Shown: positions 51,239 through 59,840, counted from the first letter of the stretch. The stretch is DNA of 64,000 nt from Demetria terragena DSM 11295 (GCF_000376825.1 NZ_AQXW01000004.1:1426001-1490000); one strand, 5' to 3'. Numbers and translations are program-made. Notes: generated by a model from the letters alone, not told the origin.

Positions 51239-51810
51239 AAAACTATTTGAGATCTCGTCGCTGGATATGGCTGTTTTCAGCGGCATTCCTTACCGCTTTG
51301 CTACCCACTACAGTTGATACCCAGATTGCTCTCCCTGGCATATTCGGTCCAGGCCAGGGCAGCGTTGTCACTCTCGCCATCGCCTGCCCTCTCCTGCTGG
51401 CAATAGTCGCCGCATGGTCGCTTACGGCGCGTCGAACTCATCTATCAGAAAGCGCTTTGCGGAACACCGAGTCCTTTGACGCGCTTCTTGTGCTGGCCGC
51501 GGTGGCCCTAGTAGTTCTCCTGACAGTCGCCCAACCCGATTCGCGCTGGGAGGTTCCCCGCAACACAATTCTTTTGGTGGGGATGTCAACAACAGTCGCA
51601 GCCCGACTCTCACCTCCCGCCGCGACCTCGTTCTTGACTCTATTTGTCGTATTTGTCCTAACGTACGGAACTGCAGCCCCCGGATCTCGATTCATACGAG
51701 TTCTGCAGGCCGGACCGCAGGCCACTTGGCCCCTCGCAATATGTGCGGTGATTACGGTGGCCGCCGGCAGCGCTCTGCTGGTTCGGGAGTCTTCACGGCT
51801 GAGGGCGTAG
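51235..51810 (+). CDS. Integral membrane protein of the ABC cassette
   Basis: This 191-residue protein starts at ATG 51235, overlapping the previous stop (ATGA). About six hydrophobic segments are present (IWLFSAAFLTALLPTTV, VVTLAIACPLLLAIVAAWSL, FDALLVLAAVALVVLLTVA, TILLVGMSTTVAARL, FLTLFVVFVLTYGTAA, WPLAICAVITVAAGSALLV). There is no recognised domain. The tight overlaps make the ATPase and both membrane proteins one translational unit, so it is probably a second permease subunit. Confidence 0.75.
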   Translation: MKNYLRSRRWIWLFSAAFLTALLPTTVDTQIALPGIFGPGQGSVVTLAIACPLLLAIVAAWSLTARRTHLSESALRNTESFDALLVLAAVALVVLLTVAQPDSRWEVPRNTILLVGMSTTVAARLSPPAATSFLTLFVVFVLTYGTAAPGSRFIRVLQAGPQATWPLAICAVITVAAGSALLVRESSRLRA

Positions 51811-51819
51811 CGAAGGCAG

Positions 51820-51835
51820 CCCGGACATCACTCGT
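51820..51835 (+). promoter_or_regulatory. CCCGGACA-type motif, copy 1
   Basis: CCCGGACATCACTCGT, 102 nt before the ATG of the secreted protein gene at 51922. It matches 14 of 16 bases of the motif at 54954. Only the left half of the inverted repeat is kept here. Confidence 0.4.
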
Positions 51836-51921
51836 ACATCACCGATGTTCGTGGTGACAGACCCAGCCAAAACCGCAGGCTCGTGGGCGTACTCAGTTCG
51901 CCACAAACACAGGAGCTCGAC

Positions 51922-52407
51922 ATGCGTACACCCACTCGTAGCACTGCTCGCACCGCCGTCGTCGCCAGCCTCATCGGGGCCGCCACCTTCGCGGGCGGAA
52001 GCGCGGTTGCGGGAAACTTCACCGAGCCATCTGCCCAGGACAACCCGCTCGTCCAACGCGGGTGTGTCATCCGCTTCGACACCTCGGGGCCAGATGGCAA
52101 GACCCAGCCGCGCATCCATGCCAACAGCAAGCACTACTGCGTCGGAGTCACGAGCGAGCCGACGGTGGACGATCGCGGCCGCCTGGTGGTGCGCACGGAC
52201 GGCTCGGACCAGGCGATCGTCACTATCGCGGTGAACCCGGACGAAACGCTGACCGAGAAGGGCATCTCGTGCGGCGGAAGCGGTGGAAGCGGGGTCACCC
52301 GGATCACCTGCACCGACCGCGAGGGAAAGGTCGTGCCCGCCGATTCGCCGCAGATGCACGACAAGTACGCCAACCTCTGGCTGGGCTGGACCACCTGGCA
52401 GAAGTAG
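51922..52407 (+). CDS. Secreted hypothetical protein
   Basis: This 161-residue protein starts MRTPTRSTARTAVVASLIGA. The signal peptide ends near GGSAVAGNF. The mature part contains four Cys (RGCVIRF, KHYCVGV, GISCGGS, ITCTDRE), enough for two disulfides, and a Gly/Ser loop. No family is recognised; the even beta-strand pattern suggests a small extracellular sandwich. It lies between the ABC cassette and the first STAND regulator. GGAGCTCGAC precedes the start, similar to the GATCTCGAC before the M23 gene. Confidence 0.75.
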   Translation: MRTPTRSTARTAVVASLIGAATFAGGSAVAGNFTEPSAQDNPLVQRGCVIRFDTSGPDGKTQPRIHANSKHYCVGVTSEPTVDDRGRLVVRTDGSDQAIVTIAVNPDETLTEKGISCGGSGGSGVTRITCTDREGKVVPADSPQMHDKYANLWLGWTTWQK

Positions 52408-52499
52408 CCGCGTCCGCAAGAACCAGAGCTTCATGGAACGAACCACCTGCTCCGTGAGTCCACGTTGTAGCAACGTCGACAGCACGGAAGTGGGATCAC

Positions 52500-54977
52500 A
52501 TGAGCGGCACGTTTGGCCCGCTCTTGCGCCAGGCTCGGCGCAAGAGCGGGCTCACCCAGGAAGACCTCGCGGCAGCATCCGGCCTGAGCGTGGAGGGCAT
52601 TAGCCTGCTCGAGCGCGGCGTCCGGACCCGACCGCGCGGCAGCACTGTCGCGCTCATCGTGGAAGCTCTTGACCTGCCAGCGGAGGACGCCTCAGCCCTT
52701 CGCATTGCCGCGGTCGAAGGCGACACCTCGACTGAGCCCGAGGTCCCGATAGACCTCAAACCGTCTCAGACACCGTCGGCGACCAGCCGGCCTGCGCGCG
52801 AACTACCCCCACTACCCGCGCATTTGGTGGGACGCGACGCGGACTTGAAACGCCTCGAGGCTCTCGCGCAAGGCTCGGGTCCGGTGATCGCGTTAGTCGG
52901 GCTCGGTGGCGTCGGAAAGTCAGCGCTCGCGATCTCGCTCGCGCACCAGATCAGCCACCACTTTCCGGACGGCGTGATCTACCTCGACCTGCGCGGCACC
53001 GACCGGTCCGAACGGCTCGGGCCACTCCCCGCGCTCCGCTCGATGATGGCCTCCATCGGTGCGGATCCATACTCGCTGCCGCTTGACATCGAACGGGCGA
53101 GCGCCAGTTGGCGCTCCGCCACCGCTGGACAGCGCTTCCTTCTGGTTTTGGATGATGCCGCTGACCTTCACCAGGTTCAGCCGCTCCTCCCCTCGCCCGG
53201 CGGAACCGTCCTGCTCACCAGTCGGCGCGGCCTTGCCGCCGGGCATCTGGACATGCAGCAACACGAGGTCACCCCGCTAAGCCAGGAGGACGCCCGCTCG
53301 CTGCTCTTGGAGTTGGCGTCTGCTCGATCGGCCTCCGAAGCCCGCCCAGGCGAAGACGAGGAGTCCGATCTGCACGCCTTGGCGGATCGATGCCATGGGC
53401 TGCCGCTCGCGCTGCGCATGATCGGCGCCCGGCTCACGTCCCGTTCGCACTGGCCTGCCAGGTACCTCCTCGAACGCATCGACTCTGCCGGGGGAAATCT
53501 CCTGGACTTCACGATTGGCGACCTGTCCTTACGCCAAACACTCGTGACGTCAGTGGAGGAACTTGATGCCAGCTCTGACCCCACGGATATCCTTGCTTAC
53601 CAGGTCTTTCTGGCGCTTGGCCTCATCCCTGGCGGTCCGGTTTCGCTGACGGTCATCGGGTGTCTCGTCGGGCTGGACGACCTGGCAGTCGACCCTGTCG
53701 TCGAACGCCTGGTCGAGGTCAGGCTCCTCGAACCAGGCTCCCAGCCCGGGACGTACGTCATGCATAACGTCCTGAGATCTGTTGCCCAGGACCTCGCCGG
53801 AGGGTGTGCCGCTGAGTTTGTTGAGGAAGTCCGCAGCCGCCTAATTGCGCTCTTTAGCGGGTTGGCGTGGCGAACCCGCGAACTCGCCAGACCAACACCG
53901 GTCGCGTTCGCCGTGACCGAATTGACGGCACCGGCACCACCGAATTGGTCCCGCGAGCGCTGCATGGGTGAACTGGCAGCACATGCCGAGATCTGGCACG
54001 CCATCACGCGCTCGGCCGAGGGCGCTAAGCCCACAATTCGTCAAGCCGTCGCTCGGATGACGATGGGGTTGATCACGTTCTTCATCGCCGAGGCAGACAC
54101 CGCCGGATGGCCCGATCAGCTCACCGCGGCACTGGTAGCTCTCGCCGATGACACTCAGCCCGAGGCGGCATGGTTGCACGTAGACCTCGCGCTCGCGCTC
54201 TCCGGCAATGGCGATCAGAGTCGTGCCACCGAGTCCGCCGCGCACGCCCGCGGTCTTGCTCAGCGCAATGGCGATATCCAGTGCATGTGCTGGGCGCGGA
54301 TCGCTGAATCCTTGGCGCTGTCACGAGACGGAAACATCGAGCAAGCGCGCGCGAGCCTTCGCGAGGTACGCGACTTGGCCATCACGATCGGGGATCTCCG
54401 GGTCGAGGCTGCCGCCTGGCGCGATCTCACTGTCCTTGAGCACGGAGCCGGGCAGATGGCGGCCGCGGTCGAAGCAGGCGAGAAGGCGTTGCGGCTTTAT
54501 CTCCAGGTTGGCGCAGAACGAGGCGTGGTTATGGCACAGATCAACCTCGGTGTCGTACTGCGCGATGCCGAGCACCACGAGCTCGCACAACCGTTGCTGC
54601 AACAGGCCCTCACAGGCGCACGCGAGATCGGGGATCGTGCACTCACCACCGAAGCTCTGGACGAGCTCGGACACTGGCATAACCTCCGGGGCGATTGTGA
54701 GGGTGCCGTGGGCCTGCTGCACGAGGGGCTGGACCTCGTGGATGAGGAAGGTGGCAGGCAATGGGAGGCACGCATTCGAGTTCGTCTTGCCTGCGCCCTC
54801 CAAGAGCTTGGGCGGGAAGACGAGGCCAGCGCCCATTGGGCTGCAGCCGCCGACGTCCACCTTGCACGTGGCGAACTGGAGGAGGCAGCACGCGCTGCCA
54901 ATCAGGTGGCGGCTGGTGGCGCCCGGCTACGCCTAATTCCAGGAGATGTCGAACCCGGACAACGCTCGTCCGGGTGA
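52500..54977 (+). CDS. HTH-NB-ARC-TPR (STAND) regulator 1
   Basis: This 825-residue protein has three parts. Residues 1-65 form an XRE-type HTH (LRQARRKSGLTQEDLAAASG, VEGISLLERGVRTRP). Residues ~107-400 form a STAND/NB-ARC ATPase with LVGRDADL, Walker A GLGGVGKS (134-141), Walker B FLLVLDDAAD (213-222), LLTSRRG sensor and GLPLALRMIGARL. From ~520 on there are TPR-like helical repeats (AHARGLAQRNGDIQCMCWAR, QINLGVVLRDAEHHELAQPL). Such proteins are ATP-switched transcription factors activated by a ligand on the repeats. It directly precedes two secreted hydrolase genes, its probable targets. Confidence 0.9.
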   Translation: MSGTFGPLLRQARRKSGLTQEDLAAASGLSVEGISLLERGVRTRPRGSTVALIVEALDLPAEDASALRIAAVEGDTSTEPEVPIDLKPSQTPSATSRPARELPPLPAHLVGRDADLKRLEALAQGSGPVIALVGLGGVGKSALAISLAHQISHHFPDGVIYLDLRGTDRSERLGPLPALRSMMASIGADPYSLPLDIERASASWRSATAGQRFLLVLDDAADLHQVQPLLPSPGGTVLLTSRRGLAAGHLDMQQHEVTPLSQEDARSLLLELASARSASEARPGEDEESDLHALADRCHGLPLALRMIGARLTSRSHWPARYLLERIDSAGGNLLDFTIGDLSLRQTLVTSVEELDASSDPTDILAYQVFLALGLIPGGPVSLTVIGCLVGLDDLAVDPVVERLVEVRLLEPGSQPGTYVMHNVLRSVAQDLAGGCAAEFVEEVRSRLIALFSGLAWRTRELARPTPVAFAVTELTAPAPPNWSRERCMGELAAHAEIWHAITRSAEGAKPTIRQAVARMTMGLITFFIAEADTAGWPDQLTAALVALADDTQPEAAWLHVDLALALSGNGDQSRATESAAHARGLAQRNGDIQCMCWARIAESLALSRDGNIEQARASLREVRDLAITIGDLRVEAAAWRDLTVLEHGAGQMAAAVEAGEKALRLYLQVGAERGVVMAQINLGVVLRDAEHHELAQPLLQQALTGAREIGDRALTTEALDELGHWHNLRGDCEGAVGLLHEGLDLVDEEGGRQWEARIRVRLACALQELGREDEASAHWAAAADVHLARGELEEAARAANQVAAGGARLRLIPGDVEPGQRSSG
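54954..54975 (+). promoter_or_regulatory. CCCGGAC inverted motif, copy 2 (before M23 gene)
   Basis: CCCGGAC-N7-GTCCGGG is a perfect 7-bp-arm inverted repeat overlapping the STAND-1 stop codon. Its first base is exactly 120 nt before the M23 gene ATG. It may be an operator or the end hairpin of the upstream transcript; the match with copies at 51820 and 59841 favours a shared regulatory site. Confidence 0.5.
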
Positions 54978-55021
54978 CGTACGCGCCTAGTCCGTGGGCG
55001 AAATTGCCTGGAACGACAAGT

Positions 55022-55064
55022 CTTTCGAGCAGCGCCGAAGGTTCGCTTCGGCACCTCTCGAAAG
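55022..55064 (+). promoter_or_regulatory. Two-tier hairpin covering the M23 gene ribosome-binding site
   Basis: The outer arms CTTTCGAG (55022-55029) and CTCGAAAG (55057-55064) enclose inner arms GCCGAAG (55034-55040) and CTTCGGC (55046-55052). The AAAGG Shine-Dalgarno sits in the outer 3' arm, 9 nt before the ATG. Formation of the hairpin in mRNA should limit translation. Confidence 0.5.
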
Positions 55065-55073
55065 GATCTCGAC

Positions 55074-56420
55074 ATGCGTACCCTGCGCAACGCGACGGCC
55101 CTCGCAGCCGTCACATCCACCACACTGGTCGGCCTCGGCATGAGTCCGGTGTCGGAGGCGACAGCGGCCCCGACACCCGCCGCTGCGTCGTCGTCTGCCA
55201 TGGACGGCACCAAGTGCACTGAAGCATCCCGGTTCTTCCAACTCCGCGCTGAGGGAACCGAACTCTGGGTCGCCAGCGTCAGTCGCGCCAATACGGCCAA
55301 GCCCACGGTGTATTCCTGGACGAAGGCGTACGACATCCCTGGCGGCAAGGGAACCGCCGTCGCGGCCCACTCCACCTCACCGAGTTCAAAGGGCATCCAG
55401 TTGCTGCTCTCTGATGAGCACGGCTCCCTTCGCTCGCTGAACTACGAGAAGGCCAAGAGCAAGGTGACCTCACACCGCACCCTCGCCGCCGGGACGGCCG
55501 ACAAACCCGGCTCCTACCGCTACACCTCCCTCACCTCCGACGGCAGCCGGCTCTGGGGTGTGCAGGGTGGCAAGCTCCACGTGATGACCGGGGTCTCCAC
55601 CACGAAGGCGCCGACCGGGCGTGCCACTGTCTCCGGTCTCACCGGGTTCTGGCCGCGGGCGCTCGCCGGTATGTCGTCCGGATCTCACGAGATCGCCTGG
55701 ACCGACTCAAAGGGCGCGTTGACCTACGCCGACGTCACCAGCACGGGCGGATGGAAAATCAAGAGCAAGAAGGTCGTCACCAAGGGGCCCTACACCTCTG
55801 AGGCGATTGCCAGCCCCGGTGGGAACATCCTGATGCGCTCAGATGGTGAGTCGTTGTTGCGCTATCGGGCTTCCGCTGAGGGTGTCAAGGACCGCGACCC
55901 CATCAGCTCGACCTGGAAGGTCAACAACAACTACCCCATGACCACCGTGGCCGACGTGTGCTCGGCGACTTCTCCGAGCGGAAACACAGGAGCCGGTGGC
56001 TACAGCCTTCCGCTGGAACGTAATGCACAGCCTCGGTCTGAGTATGACGATCCGCACCACGATTACCCCGCCATCGACATGGCAATCCCGACAGGCACCA
56101 AAATTCTCGCTGTGCGTGGTGGGACTGTGACGCATGTATCTGGAGGTTGCGGACTGGGAATCCTGGTTAAGGGAGACGACGGCGCCGAGTACACCTACTG
56201 CCATCTTGATAGCCGAGGCGTCGCCAATGGCGCCAAGGTCAAGGCTGGCCAGCAACTCGGCCTCTCCGGGAACACCGGCCACTCAACGGGGCCGCACTTG
56301 CACCTCCAACTCAGGAGCGGGGGCGAACTTCGCTGCCCACAGAAACTCCTTCTCGCCGTCTACGACGGCAAGACACCGCCTTCGCCTTCTGCCCTCCCCA
56401 GCTCGGGCTGCACCAACTGA
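55074..56420 (+). CDS. Secreted M23 peptidase with novel N-terminal domain
   Basis: This 448-residue protein has a Sec signal (1-~32, ending ATAAP). Residues ~48-268 form a domain shared with the next protein (CTEASRFFQLRAEGTELWVAS, GVSTTKAPTGRATV, AIASPGGNILMRSDGESL), rich in Trp/Gly/Ser repeats suggestive of a beta-propeller or lectin-like fold. Residues ~310-430 form an M23 endopeptidase with HHDYPAIDMAIPTGT (His329, Asp335) and GPHLHLQL (His408, His410), a full zinc set. It should cut peptide cross-bridges in peptidoglycan. The lysozyme gene follows 70 nt downstream. Confidence 0.87.
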   Translation: MRTLRNATALAAVTSTTLVGLGMSPVSEATAAPTPAAASSSAMDGTKCTEASRFFQLRAEGTELWVASVSRANTAKPTVYSWTKAYDIPGGKGTAVAAHSTSPSSKGIQLLLSDEHGSLRSLNYEKAKSKVTSHRTLAAGTADKPGSYRYTSLTSDGSRLWGVQGGKLHVMTGVSTTKAPTGRATVSGLTGFWPRALAGMSSGSHEIAWTDSKGALTYADVTSTGGWKIKSKKVVTKGPYTSEAIASPGGNILMRSDGESLLRYRASAEGVKDRDPISSTWKVNNNYPMTTVADVCSATSPSGNTGAGGYSLPLERNAQPRSEYDDPHHDYPAIDMAIPTGTKILAVRGGTVTHVSGGCGLGILVKGDDGAEYTYCHLDSRGVANGAKVKAGQQLGLSGNTGHSTGPHLHLQLRSGGELRCPQKLLLAVYDGKTPPSPSALPSSGCTN

Positions 56421-56490
56421 GCCAGGCCATTCCGACCGCGGCCGCGGCGCGTCCAACCGACATCACACATCCGAAAGAACGGAAATCGCC

Positions 56491-57816
56491 ATGACTACCT
56501 ACACACGTCCCATCACCCGTATGACGCTTGGCCTGAGTGCTGTTGCCCTCGCTGCGGGGCTCGGCACCGGAACCCTCGGCAGCGCCAGCACGGCACACGC
56601 CGAGGCGCCCTCATCGTCAAACGTCGAATGTTCTTCTCCGAGTAGAGTTTTCCAGCTCCGAAACGGAGGTACCGAGATCTGGTATGCGAGCTACACCGGA
56701 CTGGAATCGGCCAAGCCGAAGGCCTATGCCTGGGTCAAGGCAGGAACACTCCCCAAGGAACGCCCAGGCAAAGCCATCGCCGCCCACGCAGACGGCAAGA
56801 ACTCGGTCCAGTTGATCGTCACCGACGACGACGGTGGCATGCGGAGCTTTTCCTTCGGCAAGGAACGGCGCACCATCAACTCCGGAACCACCCTCGCCAC
56901 CGGCAGCGCCAGCAAACCCGGAAAGTACAACTTCGACCACCTCGCCTCCGACGGCAACAAGTTGTACGGCGTCAACGGCAAGGCGCTCTACGTCATGACG
57001 TCGGTCTCGACGACGAAGGCGCCCGAAGGATTCGCGCGAGTGGAGGGTTTCAACAATCGACCCGTCGCGATGTTCGGAAACAGCGGCCCAGGCTCCTTCA
57101 AGCTCGCCTGGACTGACGGCGGAGGGGACTTGCACTACTCCAGCGTGCGCAACACCGGGACCGGGTGGAAAGAGCAATCCCGCACTGCCGTCAAGGATTT
57201 CAGCACTTCTACCTCGATCGCCTCGCCCGGCGGCAATGTGACGCTCCGTAAGAGCGGCAACACCACAGCGCGCACCATGGTTGACCCTGTCGACGGTCGC
57301 GGAGAAACGTCCACAATGTCGAAGAGCTCAGCTCCGGCAAGCGGTGGAATGAGTGCGGTGCCCACCACCTGCACGGTGGAACTGCCTGCGACGAAACCAA
57401 ACACGACGAACGAGGGGCGCGCCTTTGACTACTTCGTCGCCAAGGGGTATTCAAAGGTCCAGTCTGCAGGAATCGTCGGCAATCTCATGCAGGAATCCGG
57501 GGTGGACCCGACACGCAGCCAGGAGCCGACTGGCCCAGGACGCGGTATTGCCCAGTGGAGCGTGGGCGACAGGTGGGACGCGCTGAAGACTTATGCGTCG
57601 AGCAAGGGAAAGTCCGCCACCTCATTGGAGCTCCAGCTCGACTTCATCGTCCACGAGCTGAACACCTACCCGGCGTTCGGCAAGTCCGACCTCAAGAAGG
57701 CGACAACCATCGAACGCGCGACGATCGTGTTCCAAAACAAGTACGAGATCTGTGGCGACTGCCACCAAGTGACTCGGGTGAAGTACGCCGAGCAGGCCTA
57801 CGACAAGTTCGCCTGA
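56491..57816 (+). CDS. Secreted phage-tail-lysozyme-like protein with the same N-terminal domain
   Basis: This 441-residue protein has a signal peptide ending STAHAEA (~37). Residues ~47-265 align throughout with the M23 protein domain (CSSPSRVFQLRNGGTEIWYAS; SVSTTKAPEGFARVEG; SIASPGGNVTLRKSGN). Residues ~308-441 match the phage tail lysozyme domain: FDYFVAKGYSKVQSAGIVGNLMQESG (Glu335), GRGIAQWSVGDRWDAL and LELQLDFIVHEL. It is expected to cleave glycan strands. Probably cotranscribed with the M23 gene. Confidence 0.87.
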   Translation: MTTYTRPITRMTLGLSAVALAAGLGTGTLGSASTAHAEAPSSSNVECSSPSRVFQLRNGGTEIWYASYTGLESAKPKAYAWVKAGTLPKERPGKAIAAHADGKNSVQLIVTDDDGGMRSFSFGKERRTINSGTTLATGSASKPGKYNFDHLASDGNKLYGVNGKALYVMTSVSTTKAPEGFARVEGFNNRPVAMFGNSGPGSFKLAWTDGGGDLHYSSVRNTGTGWKEQSRTAVKDFSTSTSIASPGGNVTLRKSGNTTARTMVDPVDGRGETSTMSKSSAPASGGMSAVPTTCTVELPATKPNTTNEGRAFDYFVAKGYSKVQSAGIVGNLMQESGVDPTRSQEPTGPGRGIAQWSVGDRWDALKTYASSKGKSATSLELQLDFIVHELNTYPAFGKSDLKKATTIERATIVFQNKYEICGDCHQVTRVKYAEQAYDKFA

Positions 57817-57831
57817 CCCCCTCCCACCCCT

Positions 57832-57870
57832 GTGCCGGTGGCCCACGCCTGGAGCGTGTGCCACCGGCAC
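57832..57870 (+). terminator. Strong hairpin between lysozyme and radA genes
   Basis: The outer arms GTGCCGGTGGC (57832-57842) and GCCACCGGCAC (57860-57870) are perfect, with an inner stem CACGC/GCGTG around CTGGA. There is no T-run after it, as in many high-GC actinobacterial terminators. It ends 17 nt before the radA -10 element. Confidence 0.65.
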
Positions 57871-57886
57871 TGTCGGTGCCACCGTC

Positions 57887-57892
57887 TACCGT
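57887..57892 (+). promoter_or_regulatory. -10 hexamer TACCGT of radA
   Basis: TACCGT ends 7 nt before ATG 57900, consistent with a leaderless radA transcript starting just after the hairpin terminator. Confidence 0.4.
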
Positions 57893-57899
57893 TCTCGCC

Positions 57900-59291
57900 A
57901 TGGCATCCAAGTCTCGTTCCCGCGCCACGTACAAATGCGCTGACTGCGGCTGGACCACCGTGAAGTGGGTGGGCCGCTGCGGTGAGTGCCAAGCCTGGGG
58001 CACCGTCACCGAAGCAGGCGTCACGGCCGCGCGTACGGCCCCATCCCGCGTCGTCGAGCGACCGGCCCAGGCAATCGGCGACATCGACGTCACGAGTTCA
58101 GCGGCCAAATCCACGGGTGTCGGCGAGTTCGACCGCGTGCTCGGCGGTGGGCTAGTCCCGGGCGCCGTCGTTCTAGTCGCCGGAGAGCCCGGCATCGGCA
58201 AGTCCACCCTGCTACTCGACGTCGCGGCGCGCGCCGCTCGTGAGTCCCGCGACGTGCTCTATGTGAGCGGCGAGGAGTCAGCAGCCCAGGTCCGCATGCG
58301 TGCCGAACGCATCGAGGCCATGGCCCGCACCCTCTTCCTGGCCAGTGAGACCGACCTGGCCACCGTTCTCGGACAGATCGAGCAGGTCCAGCCCGACCTC
58401 GTCATCATCGACTCAGTGCAGACCATCGCGAGCGCCGACATCGAGGGCGCCGCAGGCAATGTCGCCCAGGTCCGCGAAGTCGCCGCCAGCGTCATTCAGC
58501 ACGCCAAGGCCCGCAACATCGCCGTCATGCTCGTCGGTCACGTCACCAAGGACGGCGCCATTGCCGGACCGCGAGTGCTCGAGCATTTGGTCGATGTCGT
58601 CGTCCAGTTCGAGGGTGAGCGCCATTCTCGGTTGCGCCTCGTACGCGCTCACAAGAACCGCTTCGGACCCACCGACGAAGTCGGCTGCTTCGACCTGTCC
58701 GAGGTCGGCATCGTGGGCCTTCCAGATCCCAGCGGACTGTTCCTATCCCGCCGCGATGAGCCGGTCAGCGGCACCTGTGTGACCGTGAGCCTCGAAGGGC
58801 GCAGACCATTGGTGGCCGAGGTACAGGCACTTCTGGCACCGTCGGGCGGCGGCTCCCCGCGACGTACCACCAGCGGAATCGATTCCTCCAGAACAGCGAT
58901 GATCCTGGCCGTTGTCGACCAGCGGGTGGGCGCGAAGGTGCGCGACCACGACTGCTACGTCTCCACCGTGGGTGGTGTGCGCTTTACCGAGCCCGCCGCC
59001 GACCTCGCCATCGCCTTGGCGCTCGTGAGCGCAGGCAGTGGACACCCGCTCCCCGCCGGTTGCGTCGCAATGGGCGAGGTCGGGTTGGCCGGTGAGGTTC
59101 GAGCCGTCGCCGGAATCCCGCGTCGACTGGCCGAAGCAGCCCGAATCGGGTTCACTCGCGCCATCATTCCAACCGGGTCACTGGGCAATGAGCCCATCCC
59201 CGCAGGCATGACCGTGCGCGAGGTCGATGACCTGGTAGCGGCCGTGCGGCTGGTCGACGGGGCTGCCCAACGCGAGCAATCTGCGAGTTAA
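57900..59291 (+). CDS. radA: DNA repair protein RadA
   Basis: This 463-residue protein has the N-terminal zinc finger YKCADCGWTTVKWVGRCGEC, RecA-like core with Walker A AGEPGIGKSTLLLDVA, VLYVSGEES, the RadA-specific AHKNRFGPTDEVG, and a C-terminal Lon-like domain (TAMILAVVDQRVGAKVRDHDCYV...GEVGLAGEVRAV). It promotes branch migration in recombination. Start at MASKSRSRATYKC. In most actinobacteria disA is adjacent; here 4.3 kb of other genes lie between. Confidence 0.96.
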   Translation: MASKSRSRATYKCADCGWTTVKWVGRCGECQAWGTVTEAGVTAARTAPSRVVERPAQAIGDIDVTSSAAKSTGVGEFDRVLGGGLVPGAVVLVAGEPGIGKSTLLLDVAARAARESRDVLYVSGEESAAQVRMRAERIEAMARTLFLASETDLATVLGQIEQVQPDLVIIDSVQTIASADIEGAAGNVAQVREVAASVIQHAKARNIAVMLVGHVTKDGAIAGPRVLEHLVDVVVQFEGERHSRLRLVRAHKNRFGPTDEVGCFDLSEVGIVGLPDPSGLFLSRRDEPVSGTCVTVSLEGRRPLVAEVQALLAPSGGGSPRRTTSGIDSSRTAMILAVVDQRVGAKVRDHDCYVSTVGGVRFTEPAADLAIALALVSAGSGHPLPAGCVAMGEVGLAGEVRAVAGIPRRLAEAARIGFTRAIIPTGSLGNEPIPAGMTVREVDDLVAAVRLVDGAAQREQSAS

Positions 59292-59336
59292 TGTCCGCTA
59301 GCGTGCGTGCCAACCCACAGACGCTTGGAGACACTC

Positions 59337-59804
59337 ATGGTTGCGCCCTACTTCTTGTCCAATTCCTCGGTGATTCCCGCAGGCCCTGAGACGGCGTTCG
59401 CGGTGCTCATCGACGTCCCGCTGGAGCAACTCTTCACCCAGCGAGGGGGGCTCATCCCCGCGGTCAAGGGGACCAGAGGGACAACATGGGCTGCTGTGGG
59501 TGACACCAGAACAGTCGAACTCGCCGACGGATCCACCAACACGGAGACGCTCGTGGGCCTGGACACACCACGCGTCTACAACTACGAACTCAGCAACTTC
59601 AACGGGCCACTGAATTTGTTGGCATCCACCGTCGAAGGGTCATTCACGTTTGCCGAGGAAGGCACCGGGACGCGCGTCACGTGGACCTGGACCATCCACC
59701 CCCGGCACCGCGCCGCCAGGCTAGCCATGCCCGCGCTAGGTGCTTCGTGGCGAAAGTTCGGAGACAACATGTGGCCGAATTGGGTGCAACTCGTCTCCGC
59801 ATAA
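59337..59804 (+). CDS. SRPBCC family protein
   Basis: This 155-residue protein starts MVAPYFLSNSSVIPAGPETAFAVLIDV. Strands and the long C-terminal helix (HRAARLAMPALGASWRKFGDNMWPNWVQL) fit the polyketide-cyclase/SRPBCC hydrophobic-pocket fold. Such proteins bind lipids or other hydrophobic ligands; no enzyme activity can be claimed. TTGGAGAC precedes the ATG. It sits between radA and the amidase gene. Confidence 0.8.
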   Translation: MVAPYFLSNSSVIPAGPETAFAVLIDVPLEQLFTQRGGLIPAVKGTRGTTWAAVGDTRTVELADGSTNTETLVGLDTPRVYNYELSNFNGPLNLLASTVEGSFTFAEEGTGTRVTWTWTIHPRHRAARLAMPALGASWRKFGDNMWPNWVQLVSA

Positions 59805-59840
59805 GCCATCCGGCCTGAGCCCTGCCCGGATTCGCACATT

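Noticed and set aside
55022-55064. c-di-AMP (ydaO) riboswitch before the M23 hydrolase
   Set aside because: ydaO riboswitches precede wall hydrolases in some actinobacteria and disA is nearby, but the leader is far too short and lacks the ydaO core blocks. The leaders at 56421-56490 and 59805-59959 also lack them.
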